A stretch of 64,000 nucleotides of DNA from Chitinophagaceae bacterium. Its GTDB lineage: Bacteria; Bacteroidota; Bacteroidia; Chitinophagales; Chitinophagaceae. Within the stretch, counting starts at the first letter, position 1; the number at the start of each line of letters is the position of its first letter. Positions 62,328-64,000 of this stretch are shown here, piece by piece. The notes below the pieces were generated by a model. The model did no database searches and was not told the origin of the DNA. It saw nothing but the letters and a program-made list of their open reading frames with translations. The stretch is taken from contig JALHNJ010000005.1 of NCBI GenBank assembly GCA_022843585.1, positions 1 to 64,000 on the forward strand, written 5' to 3'. The translations under genes and the position numbers were made by a program.

Positions 62328-64000
62328 CTAATTGATCTCAATTTCATCCACAAAAAGCCAGGCTTTGTTGCCTTCACCGAGGTTTCCAGCCGGTATTACA
62401 CCAAAATTGGCTACCTGAATTTTTACAAACCTTGTATTTACAGGGTTTAAAAATTCGCAGATGGCTTCATTATTTGAAATAGTTGGGTTTGATAAAGCAA
62501 CAGGAGTAAAATCAACGCCATCTGTGGATGTAAGAATTATTACAGATGAAGGTTGATGTATCCAACTACCAGTTTGATGCAGGTAATGCACTTTGACGAA
62601 TGAAATGTTTTCTTCTTTTCCCAGGTCAATTGTTGCGATACAATCATCGCCACTAAATCCTAAAAACTCTTTTGATTTTGCCGTTCCTTTTTCATTCTGT
62701 ACACCATTCACTAAAGTAAAAGCTCCATCACCTGGATAATTTTTGGATGGTTGATTGGCCAGAGTGATTTTTTTGCCGGTGGCTTTGTTGAAATGGAAAT
62801 TTTGATATATAGGATTACTAATTGGTTTGCCATTTAGCTGACCAATAGCTGCTATTAACATGGTAGATTTTATTTCGATCGGAGAGCTATAGGTGGTACC
62901 TTCTGCGAAAGTTAATTCATATGGCCTGCCTGCATAATGCGAGATATATTTTATTTCGGTTCCTGGTTGGTTTGTTTCCACTTTCCAGCGAATAGGATTT
63001 GAATCATCTCCTGGTAAAATAGTTGCCTTTAAATCATAATACGCCTTACTATAATTTACTTTCCATCGTTGATATCTCTTAAACTGGTCTTGCAAACGCA
63101 TTTCAAAACTCTTCCAATTCTTGTTTTCTTTTGTTGCCCATAACACTTCACTCAATGCGGCCATGCGGGGAAATAGCATGTACTCCGTTTTCTTTTCATT
63201 TGTAATGTATTCTCTCCACAAATTGGCTTGTGCGCCAAGTATATATTTTCCTTCTTCTTCTGTTAATTCTTTTGGAATAGGATCGTAAGCATAAACTTTT
63301 TCAATAGGATTGTAGCCCCCGATTGTAACAGAATCTTCATTCTCACTTTGAGAATGATCGAAGTATAACGGATTGCCCGGTGTCATTATCACTTTGTGTT
63401 TTTGTTTAGCTGCTTCAATGCCACCGGTTTCCCCCCGCCAACTCATTACGACTGCATTGGGAGCAAGACCACCTTCTAATATTTCATCCCAGCCTATTAG
63501 TGTTTTATTTTTGCTGTTCAGGTATTTTTCCATTCGCTGTACAAACCAGCTTTGTAATTCATGTTCGTCTTTCAAATTATTTTCTTTCATTCTTTTTTGA
63601 CAGTCGGGACAAATTTTCCAATGTGTTTTCGGACATTCGTCTCCGCCAATATGAAGATAAGTGGAAGGAAATAGCGGCATTACTTCATCAATTACATTTT
63701 GTAAGAAAGTAAAAGTTTCTTCTTTGCCTGCACAAAACACATCATCAAATACCCCCCATGTTTCCTGTACTAATTTGATGCGGCCATTTTTTTGTTCTTC
63801 CACACTTTTATTCGAGATCATATTCGCTGGTATCTCGGTTGATTTTTTTGGAAAACAACTAAGTTCGGGATAAGCAGCAATGGCAGCACTTGCATGGCCC
63901 GGCATTTCAATTTCCGGTATTACATCAATAAAACGTTCTTTAGCATATCGTACTACTTCCTTTATTTCTTCCTGGGTATAAAACCCACTGTAGGGTTTAT
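62328..64000 (-). CDS. Family 20 beta-N-acetylhexosaminidase, N-terminus outside the window
   Basis: The frame is open to the window end, so the first part is missing and the start cannot be given. About 557 residues are present. The visible part begins in the barrel (KPYSGFYTQEEIKEVVRYAKE, then VIPEIEMPGHASAAIAAYPELSC). It holds the catalytic Asp-Glu pair in HIGGDECPKTHW, then WDEILEGGLAPNAVVMSWRG and, in the last 250 residues, a chitobiase C-terminal region and an F5/8-type carbohydrate-binding domain (DCIATIDLGKEENISFVKVHYL). It removes terminal N-acetylhexosamine from chitin-like or glycan substrates. Together with NagB-PIG-L it forms an amino-sugar degradation pair. Confidence 0.93.
   Translation of the reverse strand, partial: KPYSGFYTQEEIKEVVRYAKERFIDVIPEIEMPGHASAAIAAYPELSCFPKKSTEIPANMISNKSVEEQKNGRIKLVQETWGVFDDVFCAGKEETFTFLQNVIDEVMPLFPSTYLHIGGDECPKTHWKICPDCQKRMKENNLKDEHELQSWFVQRMEKYLNSKNKTLIGWDEILEGGLAPNAVVMSWRGETGGIEAAKQKHKVIMTPGNPLYFDHSQSENEDSVTIGGYNPIEKVYAYDPIPKELTEEEGKYILGAQANLWREYITNEKKTEYMLFPRMAALSEVLWATKENKNWKSFEMRLQDQFKRYQRWKVNYSKAYYDLKATILPGDDSNPIRWKVETNQPGTEIKYISHYAGRPYELTFAEGTTYSSPIEIKSTMLIAAIGQLNGKPISNPIYQNFHFNKATGKKITLANQPSKNYPGDGAFTLVNGVQNEKGTAKSKEFLGFSGDDCIATIDLGKEENISFVKVHYLHQTGSWIHQPSSVIILTSTDGVDFTPVALSNPTISNNEAICEFLNPVNTRFVKIQVANFGVIPAGNLGEGNKAWLFVDEIEIN

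Overview
The window looks like chromosomal DNA of a Bacteroidota member, most likely a Chitinophagaceae relative. The evidence is: a fused SecDF, type IX secretion C-terminal sorting domains, a long NusB in a nusB-DUF1573-yajC-coaE block, a NagB protein fused to a PIG-L deacetylase, an ABC-F protein of the YbiT type, and many copies of the Bacteroidota promoter form (TTG, about 20 bases, then TAnnTTTG). No transposase, integrase, phage gene, plasmid function or CRISPR array was seen. The family assignment is inference from gene content; no 16S gene is present.

Layout. 1-12.9 kb: tail of a secreted T9SS protein, a beta-lactamase-fold serine hydrolase, a stand-alone methylmalonyl-CoA mutase catalytic subunit, an A-type Fe-S carrier, a K+/H+ antiporter, SecDF, a class A beta-lactamase-like lipoprotein, an aspartate aminotransferase and CoaE. 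12.9-17.1 kb: yajC, a DUF1573 lipoprotein, nusB and groES-groEL. 17.2-25.7 kb: a large secreted metalloprotease with Ig-like repeats, a double-OmpA protein, a YbiT-type ABC-F ATPase and an amino acid permease. 25.7-30.5 kb: a translationally coupled pair made of a caspase-TPR protein and an RHS-like protein. 30.7-36.1 kb: a MocR-type regulator divergent from GNAT-ilvE, an SDR enzyme, an outer-membrane barrel and a small membrane protein.

36.3-42.3 kb is the most accessory-looking part: three small unknown genes, a DUF559-like endonuclease next to a type IIG restriction-modification enzyme, a 21-bp tandem repeat of 12 units, and an odd carboxypeptidase-regulatory-domain protein without a signal peptide. 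42.4-53.5 kb is mainly housekeeping: rocD, a VOC protein, ispE with a TTG start, a DUF151 nuclease, etfBA, a small TPR protein with tilS, a rhomboid protease, rlmH and a pair of M16 peptidases.

53.6-59.3 kb holds the most interesting locus: a FecR-like/TPR secreted protein and a CHASE2 membrane protein without an output domain, divergent from a 1113-residue secreted caspase-TPR protein, with a long symmetric dyad between the two transcripts. The same caspase-TPR architecture occurs in the 27.5-30.5 kb pair. After it come tRNA-Arg(ACG), a Bax-inhibitor-1 protein, and an amino-sugar catabolic pair (NagB-PIG-L fusion and a GH20 hexosaminidase cut by the window end).

The best candidates for an undescribed system are the CHASE2/FecR/caspase-TPR locus and its caspase-TPR/RHS counterpart. 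Both assignments rest on motifs read by eye and on gene order.
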